From positions 637,846 to 701,845 of the forward strand of contig WYCW01000004.1 in assembly GCA_011392765.1 (NCBI GenBank): a DNA stretch of 64,000 nt, read 5' to 3'. Below, one piece after another: positions 14,384 through 23,356 of this stretch. The DNA is from Candidatus Thiosymbion ectosymbiont of Catanema sp. Cochon2018 (GTDB taxonomy: Bacteria; Pseudomonadota; Gammaproteobacteria; Chromatiales; Chromatiaceae). Position 1 is the first letter of the stretch. Every line of letters starts with the position of its first letter. Under the pieces are notes generated by a model. That model did not search any database. It had not been told where the DNA came from and was given only the letters and a program-made list of their open reading frames with translations. Both the position numbers and the translations under genes were made by a program.

Positions 14384-14620
14384 GCTGCAACTTGCGCGAT
14401 TATTCCGCTTCAGAGTTATCTCCTCTACAACACGGTCCGGACCGCACGTTCTATTCGATATCAGCCATTTGTCAATGGACTTTACGAATCAAATAGCCAC
14501 CCGTTCACTTCATTCTTGATTAGAAGTCTAGCCCTTGTGTAGGCATTGTCAAGGGCGATAAAAAATCTTAATGAAACAGCAATTACTCGGGGCAAGTGCG
14601 TATAAAATTATATTGTGATA
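14384..14620 (-). repeat. Promoter/leader duplication, copy 2 (upstream of pigC)
   Basis: This is homologous along its length to 10432-10665 before pigD, in the same orientation relative to its gene. Both copies end on the distal side at TATCACAATATAATTTTAT, and both keep the promoter hexamers and the block TGATATCGAATAGAA. Confidence 0.85.
14525..14552 (-). promoter_or_regulatory. Predicted sigma-70 promoter of pigC
   Basis: TTGACA, a 16-base spacer and TAGACT are identical in hexamers and spacing to the promoter before pigD. Transcription would start near 14518, giving a leader of about 480 nt that contains the palindromic repeat. Confidence 0.68.
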
Positions 14621-14876
14621 AAGAAAGATAGGGGAAAATGGTGGAAAAGGCTCTTTATGGATTCCGGACCGATCTTTCCTCCACCCCCGGCATGGAGCCG
14701 TAGGATGGACGTAGGATGCGGTGAGCGTATGTTGTCCTTTCCGGACTGCACCACCGCCAGGCGCGAACCGCATCTTTGGACGGTGGGCGTGCCCAACACC
14801 TACGACAAGCGGCCAGCAGCTGGCTTAATGGCATTGGCTTGAGGTGTACATAGGATCCGGCCATGCGATGGACACT
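14621..14876. other. Repeat remnants between pigC promoter and pigB
   Basis: No gene is seen. The stretch contains a GTAGGATGCGGTGAGC-type intergenic repeat (about 14701-14785) and an inverted copy of the dispersed repeat also present near 11060 and 38178 (about 14806-14840). Confidence 0.6.
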
Positions 14877-16526
14877 TCACACCTGCACGGTCCCCAGAAA
14901 GCTCCTCACCTGCCGCGCGGCCAGATAGCCCGAGCGCACGGCACTCTCCAGGTTGCCGATACCGACGGTGTCCTGATTCGCGAAGAAGAGGCCGTCGCAG
15001 GGTCCGGACGCTCGGACGAACAGATCCGATTTCAGCTGCCCCACCTTGGAAACTACCAGGCCATGTGGCCAGCGCCAGATCTTGATGTCCTCGATCAGGT
15101 CCGCGGATACGCCATGGGCATCCAGCAACTCGACGATCTCTTGGTGCGCGGCCCGTTGCAGTCCTTGAAAATCCGCATCGGCCAGCCGCCCCTGGTCCCG
15201 ACGGCCGGTGATCGGCTTCAACAGGGTCAGGACACCTTGCTCTTTGGAGAAGTCTTTGTCCATCCAGTTGGCCGATAGGCAGGCCCCACTGCGACACCAG
15301 GCAGACCCGCCCGGCGCGGAGGGATCGCCGCCGACCAGGTAGCCGCCGAAGTGCTCCGCCAATACGGGATCCTTGAGGAATACGTTGGCCATGCAGTAAT
15401 CGCGGTGCTCGATCCCGCCTATGGCCTCCAGCTGCGACTGCGGAAGGCCCGCGATGATCCCGGGAACGACGTGCTTCGGTGCCGCCCACACGACAGATCG
15501 TGCGGTTGCCTGATAGCGCTTGTCCCGGTGCTCGAAAACCACATGCCATTCCTGACCGTTCCGGGTCACGGACGACACCCGGGCCTCTCCCCGTAGCGTG
15601 CAATGTCCCCGTTCCCCAAGCAGGTGGCACAAACGCTCCGCGATATAGCCGTTACCCCCCGGAAAAGTGACCAGTGTGCCGCGGAGATAGCCCACCAGGA
15701 AGTATAGACCTACATACGCAGAGACCTCATCGAGTGAGAGGCATTCCGTGCGCAGTGTCGTTTCTATAGCTGCCGAGACCAGGTCGCCCGGCTCGCGATG
15801 GGGGACGAGCCCTTCCGGCAAGGCCTCCCGCACCGCCTGGTCAAAGAAGAGGTCGCGCAGGGATATGGCATCGAAGGTCTCCATCTCCTCTCGGCTCCAT
15901 CCGCACGCTTCGCTCCACGGAAGCTCGGGAAACTTCCCCGCTCCGGGTTTGAATCGGTCCAGGTAGGCGAACAGGTCCTCGAACACCGGGTCGCCGAGCT
16001 TCTTGTTGGTGGAGATGTACTTTTTGCCAGCTATCGCGTGCTTGATGAGGCGGCCGGTCAGACCGAGCACCTGCGGGCGGAGCATCTGTGACGGATGCTT
16101 CAACAACGCGGAGGTCAGCTCACCGAGACCCTTCAGCAGCCGCTTGGTCTCGAATATGACCAGGGTGTGGGCATCGGTGGACTGCCACTGATCCCACAGG
16201 CCCAAGTCTTGGAGAAGGTCCGCCGTTTCACTTCCAGCAACGGGGTATTGGAGACAAGAGCCCGCGCTCGGGTAACGCAACCCCTGGTGGTTCTCCAAGC
16301 GCGCATTGCCGCCGAAGCGGTTACCTTCGTCCAGCAGGAGGACGCGCTGCACCTCGAGCTTCCAGGCGGCCGACAACCCCGACAGACCGCCCCCGACCAC
16401 CACAATGTCGTAATCGCCGGCGTTCTCTGCAGGCTCGTCGATCTGTCCCCGGAAACGTCCCAGTGTTTCCTCGAAGTCCCCACTCGGGAAGGACCCGCGG
16501 TTCCCGGCTTCTTGTCGTTGTTTCAT
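14877..16526 (-). CDS. pigB: PigB-like FAD amine oxidase
   Basis: This 549-aa flavoprotein has the N-terminal dinucleotide motif VVVGGGLSGLSAAW (about residue 40), an RFGGNARLENHQGLRYPSAG region typical of amine-oxidase folds, and a C-terminal FAD segment (ANQDTVGIGNLESAVRSG). PigB is known to oxidise dihydro-MAP to 2-methyl-3-n-amylpyrrole. I start at the ATG at 16526, which has AGAGAGG upstream; an open frame continues to 16694 but overlaps the upstream gene and lacks a ribosome site. No membrane segment is present here. A separate DoxX-like membrane protein lies 62 bp upstream and may supply that part. Confidence 0.8.
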   Translation of the reverse strand: MKQRQEAGNRGSFPSGDFEETLGRFRGQIDEPAENAGDYDIVVVGGGLSGLSAAWKLEVQRVLLLDEGNRFGGNARLENHQGLRYPSAGSCLQYPVAGSETADLLQDLGLWDQWQSTDAHTLVIFETKRLLKGLGELTSALLKHPSQMLRPQVLGLTGRLIKHAIAGKKYISTNKKLGDPVFEDLFAYLDRFKPGAGKFPELPWSEACGWSREEMETFDAISLRDLFFDQAVREALPEGLVPHREPGDLVSAAIETTLRTECLSLDEVSAYVGLYFLVGYLRGTLVTFPGGNGYIAERLCHLLGERGHCTLRGEARVSSVTRNGQEWHVVFEHRDKRYQATARSVVWAAPKHVVPGIIAGLPQSQLEAIGGIEHRDYCMANVFLKDPVLAEHFGGYLVGGDPSAPGGSAWCRSGACLSANWMDKDFSKEQGVLTLLKPITGRRDQGRLADADFQGLQRAAHQEIVELLDAHGVSADLIEDIKIWRWPHGLVVSKVGQLKSDLFVRASGPCDGLFFANQDTVGIGNLESAVRSGYLAARQVRSFLGTVQV

Positions 16527-16588
16527 CTGTCGCTGACCTCTCTGTACGCCTGGCGCAATGACCTGAGACCTTCCGGTGGCGACGGGAA

Positions 16589-17002
16589 TCACCCGGAAAC
16601 CGGCGACGGAACGGCGTTCCTGGAATTCAGCTGTTCTCTCAGCACCAATGCGGCCACCAGCAGAAACACGGCGTCGACGATGAATATCTGCCAATAGGCC
16701 CGATGCAGAATGGTGATAAAGATGCCCAGCATCAGGATCTGGCCGATAGCTGCGGGAATCAGCAAGCGGTTGGTGAGATAGCAGATCCCGGAAGAGACGA
16801 GCGCCACTCCGACGATCACCGAAACGATGATCGGGTGACCGGCAAACCAGTCGCTGACAGCTGAGAGAATAGTGCCTTGATTGGCCGTGGCGGCCCTGCG
16901 TAATACTTCTCCGACATCCTCGAGCTGAGGGAACGCCTTGGCAATTCCCGCCATGACATACAGGGTCCCGAAGATCTTCTTCACGATCGACATCGACATC
17001 AT
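16589..17002 (-). CDS. DoxX-like small membrane protein of the pig cluster
   Basis: This 137-aa protein has about four hydrophobic helices (VKKIFGTLYVMAGIAKAFP; HPIIVSVIVGVALVSSGICY; LLIPAAIGQILMLGIFITIL; WQIFIVDAVFLLVAALVL), the layout of DoxX/MauE-type proteins. The ATG at 17002 follows GGGGGTGA. It is directly upstream of pigB on the same strand, so it may anchor PigB at the membrane or take part in its redox chemistry. Inference: if Serratia PigB, longer as I recall it, carries an N-terminal membrane region, this would be that region as a separate gene. No catalytic residue can be assigned. Confidence 0.6.
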   Translation of the reverse strand: MMSMSIVKKIFGTLYVMAGIAKAFPQLEDVGEVLRRAATANQGTILSAVSDWFAGHPIIVSVIVGVALVSSGICYLTNRLLIPAAIGQILMLGIFITILHRAYWQIFIVDAVFLLVAALVLREQLNSRNAVPSPVSG

Positions 17003-17784
17003 CTCGTCACCCCCCGTTTTGTCTTTGTACTGTAGAGTGTAGTCCAATGCCGCTAAGTCGGGTGTTGTCGGCACTGCTTGTAGGACACCTTGAAAAATTC
17101 CAGGTGCCCGCATAGGACAGGGATGCCCCGCTATTTTTAGGTGCACAAGCGATTGAAAAATGAAGAAAGTGGAAACCGCGTTTTTACTTCACGGCGTGAA
17201 AAATTGCCGGAAAGGCAATTTTTCAAGGTCTCCTGTAGTTGGGATGGAGGCCGTGGAGTTCGGGCGGTGTGATTGTTTGCGGGTAGGGACGATCCGGCCG
17301 GACGGTTTCGACGCCGGCGGCTATTGGCAGTATCAATCGCTTGGTTTTGAGGCGATCAGGTGCCTGAAAAGCGACTTTTCAATATCCCGGAGTGATCTCG
17401 GGTGCAGCCTCGCCGCACCGCCTCCAGCCACTCCAGGCGCAGTTGGACCGCACTCTACCCCTGCTGAGAGGCCGTCTAAAAAAGATCGTAGGCGTAGGCT
17501 GGGTTGAGGTACGAAACCCAGCTTTTGCAGGTCGCCTGGTTTGCTGGGCCTACCACTTTAAATCAATATGTTAGTTTTTAGGGGGCGTTCTCAATTAATA
17601 AATCATCTAAGTGTTGTAGGCTGGGTGGCAAGGAACGAAACCCAGTTTTTTCGATCCGCAATACCGTGTGCTGGGTTTGGCCGTCCCTGGCCGTAACCCA
17701 GCCTACAGGCTACCGCGGTGTTTGCCGAGACCGGCGGTGCGGCGTTCCCCTGGCAGCGCGACGACAATCCGTAAGGATGACCTG
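17003..17784. other. Repeat-filled gap between doxX-like gene and methyltransferase
   Basis: No supported gene. It holds a hairpin GAAAAATTGCC-ggaaa-GGCAATTTTTC at 17198-17226, with an outer CACCTTGAAAAATT end at about 17090. It also holds two copies of the GTAGGCTGGGTT/AACCCAGC intergenic palindrome (about 17488-17535 and 17618-17706). Related hairpins occur at about 23732-23829 and 50410-50440. Confidence 0.65.
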
Positions 17785-18585
17785 CTATTGTTGTTTTTTA
17801 CACATATAGCCGCCGTGACGTAAATTGCCAAATATGTAGTCGTGAACAAGGGTCATGATAAATTCATGCATCATGCAATAAACTTGTGGGCCTGGATTGG
17901 CATGGAGGGCATCACGACGAGCGATCATTCTGCCGGCAGTTTCGACCAGCCCGTCGATCGCCATCCGGGTGATGTCCGTATGATCGAGAATAGTAAAACC
18001 GGAGGTTTGGAGCAGGTTTTCATAAGTTTCCGCCGTTTCAATGTAGTGCGTGCCAAATATATTTTCCCACCAATAAGTTGTGTTTTTGGGGTTTAGCACA
18101 CGAAAATCGGTAAAGCCGAGAATGCCATCAGCTACAAGTAATTTCGCGGCTTGTTGGTAAAGCTCCCCTTTATTTTGTATATACACCCAGGCATCGCAGC
18201 CAAATACGTGGGTAAAAGATTCATCCTTAAAGGTAAGGTCGAGCACGTCGGCGCGTTGGAAGCGCACTTTGTCACTCAGGTTGGCTTGTTGAGTCCTTTT
18301 CCGGGCTTCCTGGATATTGAACTCACTAATATCCACCCCAACGACTTCGCTGCCGTATTTTTTTGCGATAAGCCTTGCCGGCCCCCCTATACCACAGCAT
18401 AGATCGAGAACGCGGCTGCTGGTGTCGATATTCATTTTTTCCGTCAGACTATGCACCGGACCTTCAGTCACGACGCCATACATGTCACCGCGTTCGATAG
18501 TATCGATTATACTGAGAAAAGCGGAGCCATAGGCCTCTTCAATCTGATGTCTGTTTTGGCTAGCGCCATTAGTCAAGGTCGTCAT
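17785..18585 (-). CDS. SAM-dependent methyltransferase inserted in the pig cluster
   Basis: This 266-aa class I methyltransferase has motif I VLDLCCGIGGPARLIAKKYG, motif II VVGVDIS and a post-motif DAWVYIQNKGELY region. It recalls the UbiE / glycine-sarcosine / tocopherol methyltransferase group. The ATG at 18585 has AAGGAGAG upstream; the frame is open 29 codons further without support. It lies between pigA and the doxX-like gene, a place where the Serratia operon has nothing, and is visibly richer in A and T than its neighbours, which suggests later acquisition. The substrate is unknown: a prodiginine, a precursor or something unrelated. Repeats flank it on the downstream side. Confidence 0.75.
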   Translation of the reverse strand: MTTLTNGASQNRHQIEEAYGSAFLSIIDTIERGDMYGVVTEGPVHSLTEKMNIDTSSRVLDLCCGIGGPARLIAKKYGSEVVGVDISEFNIQEARKRTQQANLSDKVRFQRADVLDLTFKDESFTHVFGCDAWVYIQNKGELYQQAAKLLVADGILGFTDFRVLNPKNTTYWWENIFGTHYIETAETYENLLQTSGFTILDHTDITRMAIDGLVETAGRMIARRDALHANPGPQVYCMMHEFIMTLVHDYIFGNLRHGGYMCKKQQ

Positions 18586-18804
18586 TTCTGTACTCTCCTT
18601 TTGTTTTTGTGCCGTATAGAACGGCTGTCGTCTTGTCCGAGGCTCATCAGGCGCCACAGTCTCGTCCGCCACCCCGGATATACGGCCGTCTATTCTGCAG
18701 TCGCGCCGCTTTCAGCCTGCCGGATACCTGAGAACACTCACCGGTCGGTGCATCGGGGAAGCATTGGGCCAGTCAACGCTTCCTGGGCTTCCCCCGGAAT
18801 ACCC

Positions 18805-19953
18805 TCATCGCAGGCCCAGGTGTCTGGCGATGATCTCGCGTTGAATCTCGGATGTTCCCGAGAACACCCGCGACGGCAGCGCATCGAGCAACAGGCGATC
18901 GATACCCGTCGCGCGCGTTACACCGGTACCCCCGAAGATCTGAATTGCATCCAAGCCACTCTGCACCGCGCATTCGGAAATCCAGAGCTTGCTCAGGGCA
19001 ATAGCCTCTTCGTAAGGCTGGTCGTGGTCGTAAAGCCAGCCGGCCCGATAGAGCAGCAAGCGGGACGTCTCGATGCGGAGCTTCATATCCACGAGTCGAT
19101 TCGATATCGCCTGGTTGTCGCCGATCTGCCGCCCGAACTGTTTGCGATCGGTTGCCTGCCTGATACTCTGCTGTAGGACGCGCTCCATGGCTCCAACGTA
19201 CGCGGCGAACAGACAGCCTCGCTCCCACACCATCGAGTCCTGAAACATCGGCGCTCCACCGCCCTCGACACCCACCAACGCCGACATGGGCACTCTGCAT
19301 TCCTGCAGGTAGACCGTCCCCCAAGGACTGGTATTAAGGCCGGTCTTGGCGCCGGCGTCGGTTACCGTCAGGCCCGGTGTGTCCCGGGAGATCAGGAATC
19401 CGCTGATACCGAAAAAACCATGCTTAGGGGCGGTCTGGGCATAGATAAGGAACAGATCGGCAATCGGCGCATTGGTAATGAAGCACTTCTCTCCGCTCAG
19501 CAGGTAGTGATCGCCGTCCCGCGTCGCAGTGGTGCGCATGGCGTGCACATCAGAACCGGCCCCAGGCTCCGTGATCGCGTTGGCTACGATCACCTCTCCC
19601 TTGGCGACGGCATGCAGGAAGCGTTCATGGAGGGTTTCCGATCCATAACGCCAGATCGGAACTGCACAGGCAAACATGTGGGCACAAAGCGAGAACACCA
19701 GACCCATGTCCTCACAGCCCCTTCCCAAGGCCTCCACTACGATCATGGTGTCCAGGGCGCCGAAGCCGGAACCGCCCCATTTCTCCGGGAGGGGAAGGCC
19801 GGTAAGCCCCATTTCCGCTGCCTGGCGCCAGATCTCTCGATCGAACCGCGATTTCGCCATGCGCTCGGCGGCAGATGCCGAAAGCACCTGCTCGGCGAAC
19901 TGCTGCACATGCGCGGCATAGGTGGTTTGTTCGTCAGTGAGAAAGAAGTCCAT
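18805..19953 (-). CDS. pigA: PigA-like prolyl-PCP dehydrogenase
   Basis: This 382-aa acyl-CoA-dehydrogenase-fold flavoenzyme is expected to oxidise prolyl-S-PigG to pyrrolyl-2-carboxyl-S-PigG. It shows ITEPGAGSD and SGEKCFITNA in the FAD/substrate region, and the C-terminal QIFGGTGVTRATGIDRLLLDA and SGTSEIQREIIAR. The loop that carries the catalytic Glu in medium-chain enzymes has Ser-Gly-Thr. A Glu in MVWERGC (E244) matches the isovaleryl-type position used by PigA/RedW/PltE relatives. It is the first gene of the cluster in transcription order; only 35 bp separate its ATG from an integrase remnant, so its native promoter has probably been replaced. Confidence 0.85.
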   Translation of the reverse strand: MDFFLTDEQTTYAAHVQQFAEQVLSASAAERMAKSRFDREIWRQAAEMGLTGLPLPEKWGGSGFGALDTMIVVEALGRGCEDMGLVFSLCAHMFACAVPIWRYGSETLHERFLHAVAKGEVIVANAITEPGAGSDVHAMRTTATRDGDHYLLSGEKCFITNAPIADLFLIYAQTAPKHGFFGISGFLISRDTPGLTVTDAGAKTGLNTSPWGTVYLQECRVPMSALVGVEGGGAPMFQDSMVWERGCLFAAYVGAMERVLQQSIRQATDRKQFGRQIGDNQAISNRLVDMKLRIETSRLLLYRAGWLYDHDQPYEEAIALSKLWISECAVQSGLDAIQIFGGTGVTRATGIDRLLLDALPSRVFSGTSEIQREIIARHLGLR

Positions 19954-20108
19954 AGTTGTCGGGTCCCGGATGATTACGTGGAATTTTATTACAGATGGGG
20001 CTGTTGCGCGTACCCTTGTTGGAGCGTTTGGAGTGGCGTTTTGAGGTTCAGGTTTTTCTGTGGGATGTGATGATTATAGATGATTATACAGGTAAACGAA
20101 GCGTTTAA

Positions 20109-21072
20109 GAGCCTGTTTACGATCTTTGGAGTAACAAGGCCAGAAAAGCCAAGGTAACAAATTGCAAGCTGGTATTGAGTTTTCGCTCGCAGTTTTTCCA
20201 TAACCTTCGACACTTCTCCAACCAAGCAAAAGAGCGCTCGACCACCCACCGTTTGGGCATCACGGCAAAGGTGTGCAGCTCGTTTCGCTTGGCAACCTCC
20301 ACCGTCGCCCCCAGAGCTTTCTGTACGGCATCGGCAAATGGCTGCCCCGTATAACCGCCATCAACCAGCACGTTCGTCACCGCTGACAAGCGGTCTCGAT
20401 GTTCACAGAAAGCCACCAGTGCGCCTACTCTATCGGTAACCTCCGCGGTCGTAACGGCAATCGCATGGGGCAGCCCTTGCGTATCCACGGCAAGATGCCG
20501 TTTAATTCCCGATACCTTCTTCCCCGCGTCATAACCTTTCTGCTCTGCCGTGTCGGTATTCTTTACGCTTTGTGCATCAACGATCACGAAGGTTGTCTTC
20601 TCGTTCCGACCACGGTTGATACGGGCCGCGCCAACCACATTTTTTTAAGGCCTGCTCCAGCAGGCTTCGCTCATCATCAGAGGGTCTTTGACTCCAGTGA
20701 CGAAAGTATTTATACACCAGCTGCCATTTCGGAAAATCACGGGGGAGCATTCGCCATTGGCAGCCACTTTTCAATACATACAAAATAGCGCAAAAAACAT
20801 TATATAAATCAACTACTCGTGGCTTGGTCTTCTTTCTGGCCTGCTCGAATAAAGCTTGTATCGACTCGAACTGCTCTCGGCTTATATCACTGGGGTAGGA
20901 ATTTCTCATCGCTCTCTCTTGGTGTCAAAATCACGGTAGCAGTAAATCTCTAACTGGTAGCGGGTAGGTTGGGCCGCTATGCCGCTCGGCGGATTTGGAC
21001 TATCAGCCACGCTATCAGCTAAAAATTTACCACGACCAAAATCACTTTGACACAAAGATCGTAAACAGGTTC
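20109..21072 (-). mobile_element. IS5-family insertion sequence
   Basis: The element is 964 bp, with 20-bp terminal inverted repeats: GAGCCTGTTTACGATCTTTG at the left and its inverse with one mismatch at 21053-21072. It is flanked by a direct TAA (20106-20108 and 21073-21075). It contains one transposase gene in two overlapping frames and interrupts the IS481 remnant. Confidence 0.88.
20117..20909 (-). CDS. IS5-family transposase made by frameshift
   Basis: Two overlapping frames make one DDE transposase. The first (20577-20909, 110 aa) holds the helix-turn-helix/DUF4096-like N-terminus ([22 protein letters not shown]). The second (20117-20638, 173 aa) holds the catalytic part with [18 protein letters not shown] and the C-terminal [14 protein letters not shown]. 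The second frame is +1 relative to the first. The join is at a run of seven A (TTAAAAAAATG), a likely slippage site, as in many IS5 relatives. Removal of one A fuses the frames; whether this is programmed or a mutation cannot be decided from one copy. Confidence 0.8.
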
Positions 21073-21256
21073 TAAGGGTTGCCTTCAGGGAAGCGGAGGA
21101 GTCGAAGCGGTGAGTACGTAGCACATCAGCGATGCGGCCGTTGAAGCGTTCGCTCATGCCGTTGGTTTGTGGAGTTCTGGGCTTGGTCAGGCGATGCTCG
21201 ATGCGGTGGTCGGTACAGACCCGATCGAAGGCGTGGGTGCCGGTCGGCGGGCGCTC

Positions 21257-22627
21257 ATTATGATAAGCAAGCCCGGTCCCGGCAGGGATGAGACGGCCCA
21301 CAATGACGTTCTCTTTGAGACCCATGAGGTGGTCAGTAGAGCCTCGCACCGCCGCCTCGGTAAGGACCCGCGTGGTCTCCTGGAATGAAGCCGCGGAGAT
21401 AAAGGACTCGGTGGCCAATGAGGCTTTGGTAATACCGAGCAGCAACGGCTGGTACCGGGCCGGGTGCTTGCCTTCGGCGTCCATCCGCGCGTTTTCGGCC
21501 ATTACCATCGAGTGTTCGGCCTGCTCGCCCCGCAGCAGCCTGGTGTCGCCGGGGTCGGTGATCTCTACCTTGCGCAGCATCTGGCGCACGATGACCTCGA
21601 TGTGTTTGTCGTTGATCCTCACACCCTGCAGCCGGTAAACATCCTGAATTTCCTTGACCAAATACTCGGCCAGGGCGGTTGTACCCTTGAGGCGCAGAAT
21701 ATCGTGCGGGTTGAGCTCACCATCGGAGATGGCCTCACCCTTTTCCACCCGCTCGCCCTCGAAGACGTTGACGTGGCGCCATTTGGGGATCAGCTCTTCC
21801 ACTTCCTCGCCGTCATCCGTAGTGATGATGAGCCGCTGCTTACCCTTGGTGTCCTTACCGAAGCCGATGGTTCCCGAGGCCTCGGCGAGCAGGGCCTGCT
21901 CCTTGGGCTTGCGGGCCTCGAACAGGTCCGCTACTCGCGGCAAACCACCGGTAATATCGCGCGTCTTGCTCGATTCCTGCGGGATCCGCGCCAGTACGTC
22001 GCCCACCCCTACTTCGGTGTTGTCGGTGACGCCGACGATGGCACCCGCGGGTAGGAAGTAGCGTGCAGGTATCTCGGTGCCGACAATATTGAGCTCCTGG
22101 TCGTTGTTGTCGAGCAGCTTGATCATGGGCCTCAGGTCCCTGCCCTGCGCCGGACGCTGCTTCGGATCGATGACCACCAGCGACGTAAGCCCCGTCACCT
22201 CGTCCGTCTCGCCCTGTACGGTGACGCCGTCGATGAAATCTTCGAACCGCAGGCGCCCCGCCACCTCGGTGATGACCGGGTGGGTATGGGGATCCCAGCT
22301 CGCTACCACTTGGCCACTCTGCGCGGCATCGCCATTGCCGACTTCCAGGGTTGCGCCGTAGGGGACCTTATAGCGTTCCTTCTCCAGGCCCATGTCATCA
22401 GTCACCGTCAGCTCACCGGACCGCGACACGGCTACCAGGTTGCCACTGTGGTGCTGCACCGTCTTGATGTTGTGGAGATGCACGGTGCCGGCGGATTTGA
22501 TCTCGATACTGTTGACCGCCACGGCCCGGGATGCCGCGCCGCCGATGTGGAAGGTGCGCATGGTCAGCTGGGTTCCGGGTTCGCCGATGGATTGGGCGGC
22601 GATGACACCCACCGCCTCACCCATGTT
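21257..22627 (-). pseudogene. rpoC: 3' fragment of RNA polymerase beta' gene
   Basis: About 457 codons are closely similar to the C-terminal third of RpoC. They run from the trigger-loop region ([32 protein letters not shown]) through [20 protein letters not shown] and [14 protein letters not shown] sequence ([18 protein letters not shown]) to [21 protein letters not shown]. This corresponds to about residues 913-1367 of the E. coli protein. There is no clamp, active-site NADFDGD or other N-terminal sequence upstream, and no rpoB. At 21256 the frame runs into the IS481 remnant and on into the IS5 element (ORF 20906-22705). It is best read as a displaced duplicate; the frame is nevertheless uninterrupted. 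Confidence 0.85.
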
Positions 22628-22701
22628 CACCTTTTGCAATTGCTTGCAAAAACATACGGATATGATTTTCACGTTGTACTTTATGCAATCTTTTAATGAT
22701 T

Positions 22702-23301
22702 TCAAGAACAGTGATAGTCGTTACGTGTCAGGTCCCGGATGACATCCCGAAGTGTGTCCTCGGCAGAATCTGCCGCGGTGCCTTGACACTTCCGGACGAG
22801 TTTCACGTAAGGCGTCTCGGCGATGTACACATGGCGAATACAGTCCCCAGGCTGCGACGAGAGACGCTTCAGCTCGCCCAGGGTGCAGCGTCCCGGGTCC
22901 GTGATCTCGAGGTAGCTGACCTCGTCACAGGAGATTTTCGGAAAGCCGATCTCCCGGTATTGACCATCGCCGGGATCGATCTCGAAGAAATTGCGCATGA
23001 CATCTTGGTAGAAGACATCACCTTTGACATACGCGGCAAAGCGAAACGCAATGTTGGTGATCTTGTCTTCCAGCCGGTTGGTGAGTGTCAGTCCGAAGGT
23101 GCAGGTATCCGCAGCGAGGTATTTCTTGTGCAAGCTGAGAACGGCTTGTTGATTGCCGCCGCTGGTCACCGGATCTATCTGATCGATCTCGACTGCCTGC
23201 GGCTCTTCACCCGCCCTATCACCTCCCGACGGAGTCTTTGCGCAACCGATGAGAATCGGTACCAAAAGAGCCAGGTAGAGGGACAGGCCGATCTTGTGCA
23301 T
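22702..23301 (-). CDS. Predicted lipoprotein of unknown function
   Basis: This 199-aa protein has a signal peptide ending in a lipobox ([10 protein letters not shown]), so it is expected to be lipid-anchored. The mature part contains four or five scattered cysteines ([34 protein letters not shown]) that could form disulfides. I do not recognise a family; the middle ([21 protein letters not shown]) has the alternating pattern of a beta-sandwich. The start at 23301 is chosen because the signal peptide begins there; the open frame extends 47 codons upstream. Its stop is 75 bp from the rpoC fragment. Confidence 0.6.
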   Translation of the reverse strand: MHKIGLSLYLALLVPILIGCAKTPSGGDRAGEEPQAVEIDQIDPVTSGGNQQAVLSLHKKYLAADTCTFGLTLTNRLEDKITNIAFRFAAYVKGDVFYQDVMRNFFEIDPGDGQYREIGFPKISCDEVSYLEITDPGRCTLGELKRLSSQPGDCIRHVYIAETPYVKLVRKCQGTAADSAEDTLRDVIRDLTRNDYHCS

Positions 23302-23356
23302 GGTTTCGAGCTTCAGCGCAGACGGATGTTTTTTCAAGGATACGGAACACGCTGGT

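Larger units (their letters stand above)
19989..21256 (-). pseudogene. IS481-family integrase remnant split by an IS5 element
   Basis: Two pieces of one integrase core lie on either side of the IS5-type element. At 21073-21256 is the part reading [14 protein letters not shown] and [19 protein letters not shown]; at 19989-20108 is its continuation, YLYNHHIPQKNLNLKTPLQ, with a small local duplication breaking the frame. The catalytic Glu is within the first piece. The upstream end is fused to an rpoC fragment at about 21256. The N-terminal half is absent, so it is a dead relic. Confidence 0.75.

Noticed and set aside
17160..17507. 115-aa plus-strand frame in the repeat region
   Set aside because: It begins in a GAAAAATTGCC hairpin repeat and covers GTAGGCTGGGTT-type palindromes; no coding signal.
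20906..22705. A 599-aa protein reading through rpoC, IS481 and IS5 sequence
   Set aside because: It is continuous only by chance of the junctions; its parts belong to three different sources, so it was split into separate relics.
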